Shown here: piece by piece, positions 23,970 through 24,576 of the stretch | Layout of the letters: the number at the start of each line of letters is the position of its first letter | Position numbering within the stretch: the stretch's first letter is position 1 | Assembly: GCA_016713325.1 (NCBI GenBank) | Contig: JADJPJ010000026.1 | Location: 1-24,576, forward strand | DNA: 24,576 nucleotides | Reading direction: 5' to 3' | Origin: Candidatus Flexifilum affinis | Lineage (GTDB): Bacteria; Chloroflexota; Anaerolineae; Aggregatilineales; Phototrophicaceae | Program-made: the position numbers and the translations under genes | The notes under the pieces: model-generated | The model's input: the letters and a program-made list of their open reading frames with translations, nothing else | Told to the model about the DNA's origin: nothing | The model's database searches: none

Positions 23970-24424
23970 ATGGCTGCCCATGAAATCTGTCCATCGATCG
24001 TTTCCCCGTCCGAGGTCTTCACCTGGCTGGACGATCCGCAGAAGGCCGGGCAGTGGGTGCCCGGCCCGGTCGATATTCAAGCCATTCACGCCGGGCGGCA
24101 GCCGCGCCGCGCAAAGCCGCCATGTCTACCGCGAGAATGGTCGCACGTTCGAGACTGAAGAAGAAATGCTGATCTACGAACCGAATCGTCATATCTAAAT
24201 TCGTGGCGCGCCGCAGGGTTGAGATGACCGCCGAGTACCAGCTCTCGCCCACCGGAGCCGGCACCCTGCTGCGTTCATGGAGTCCACCCTGCGCTTCAAC
24301 AACCCTGCTGATGCGGTTGCTCACCTGTTGACCCTGGCGTCGATCAGCGAACGGCTCAGGACTTGCAGCGCCTCAAAGCCCCTGGTCGGAGGCAGAGGGG
24401 ATCGGCGACAACCACGCAACTTGA
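23970..24424 (+). CDS. SRPBCC (START/Bet v1-like) family protein, frameshifted
   Basis: ATG 23970 lies 8 bases after AAGGAG and 12 bases after the MerR stop, so the two form an operon. The first frame reads MAAHEICPSIVSPSEVFTWL then DDPQKAGQWVPG; later segments in other frames give SRHVYRENGRTFETEEEMLI, EMTAEYQLSPTGAGTLL, FMESTLRFNN, LLMRLLT, then AQDLQRLKA and EAEGIGDNHAT with TGA at 24422-24424. The strand order and the C-terminal long helix fit the SRPBCC helix-grip fold, whose members bind or modify hydrophobic small molecules. Rejoined length is about 150 residues. At least five frame changes are needed. Under MerR control it might bind or process the inducing compound; that is inference. 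Confidence 0.65.
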
Positions 24425-24539
24425 CGGAGCGCGCGGATCGCCTTCGGCTCACGTGCCCAGAGCTATCCCGCCAGAACAAGCCGATGGTGATTTGGACGGG
24501 CGAACACACGGGTGCGCCACATCACACCAATGGGCGAAG

Positions 24540-24561
24540 GGGCGGATCAGCGGGTCCGCCC
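24540..24561. repeat. GC-rich hairpin near the window end
   Basis: GGGCGGA (24540-24546) and TCCGCCC (24555-24561) form a 7-bp stem with an 8-base loop, 115 bases after the SRPBCC stop. AAATAAC follows rather than a T-run, so it is not a clear terminator. No gene was recognised in 24425-24576. Confidence 0.35.
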
Positions 24562-24576
24562 AAATAACACGCCAAC

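Overview
The window is GC-rich (roughly 60-65% by eye) and bacterial. The gene content fits Chloroflexota, probably an Anaerolineae-like lineage: a secreted subtilase ending in a dockerin-type repeat, a bacterial eRF1-like protein (baeRF), a WecA/MraY-type transferase beside GT4 glycosyltransferases, a BmrR-type MerR regulator, a large STAND ATPase-LuxR protein, and palindromic intergenic repeats. This placement is inference from gene content only. About half of the conserved genes are cut by single-base frameshifts, at least 25 in all. They are densest in the last 2 kb and some lie in short homopolymers, so I read most of them as sequence or assembly errors and give one span per rejoined gene.

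Layout. 264-2571 (minus): a conserved protein of unknown function, a frameshifted metal-dependent amidohydrolase, and a SnoaL-like protein. 2763-7128 (plus): a surface-glycan locus with a WecA/MraY-family phosphosugar transferase fused in frame to a GT4 glycosyltransferase that lacks its N-terminus, a PUA-like small protein that is less GC-rich than its neighbours, and a glutamine-hydrolysing asparagine synthetase. 7258-12391 (minus): a flavin-binding PPOX protein, an intact 865-residue secreted S8 protease with a PPC domain and dockerin, and a PAS-GAF sensor histidine kinase with no response regulator beside it. 12529-13688 (plus): a second GT4 glycosyltransferase.

13820-17739 (plus) is the most interesting stretch. 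A baeRF-family protein overlaps by 4 bases a short protein resembling ribosome hibernation factors (HPF/S30AE). A separate, strongly promoted transcription unit follows: about 240 nt of structured leader with a possible 7-residue leader peptide and an intrinsic terminator, then an intact ABC-F ATPase. All three proteins are of types expected to act on the ribosome, so the region may be a ribosome stalling/rescue/protection neighbourhood, with the ABC-F gene possibly controlled by attenuation.

17872-20351 (minus): three genes chained by 4-base ATGA overlaps, encoding a 47-residue protein, a large polytopic (GT-C-like) membrane protein and an eight-helix membrane protein. A divergent promoter pair separates them from 20518-22985 (plus), a STAND ATPase-TPR-LuxR regulator. 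23126-24424 (plus) is a MerR/GyrI-like regulator with a classic 19-bp-spacer palindromic operator, followed at once by an SRPBCC-family protein; both are shredded by frameshifts. No rRNA, tRNA, CRISPR array, complete insertion sequence or phage genes were recognised.
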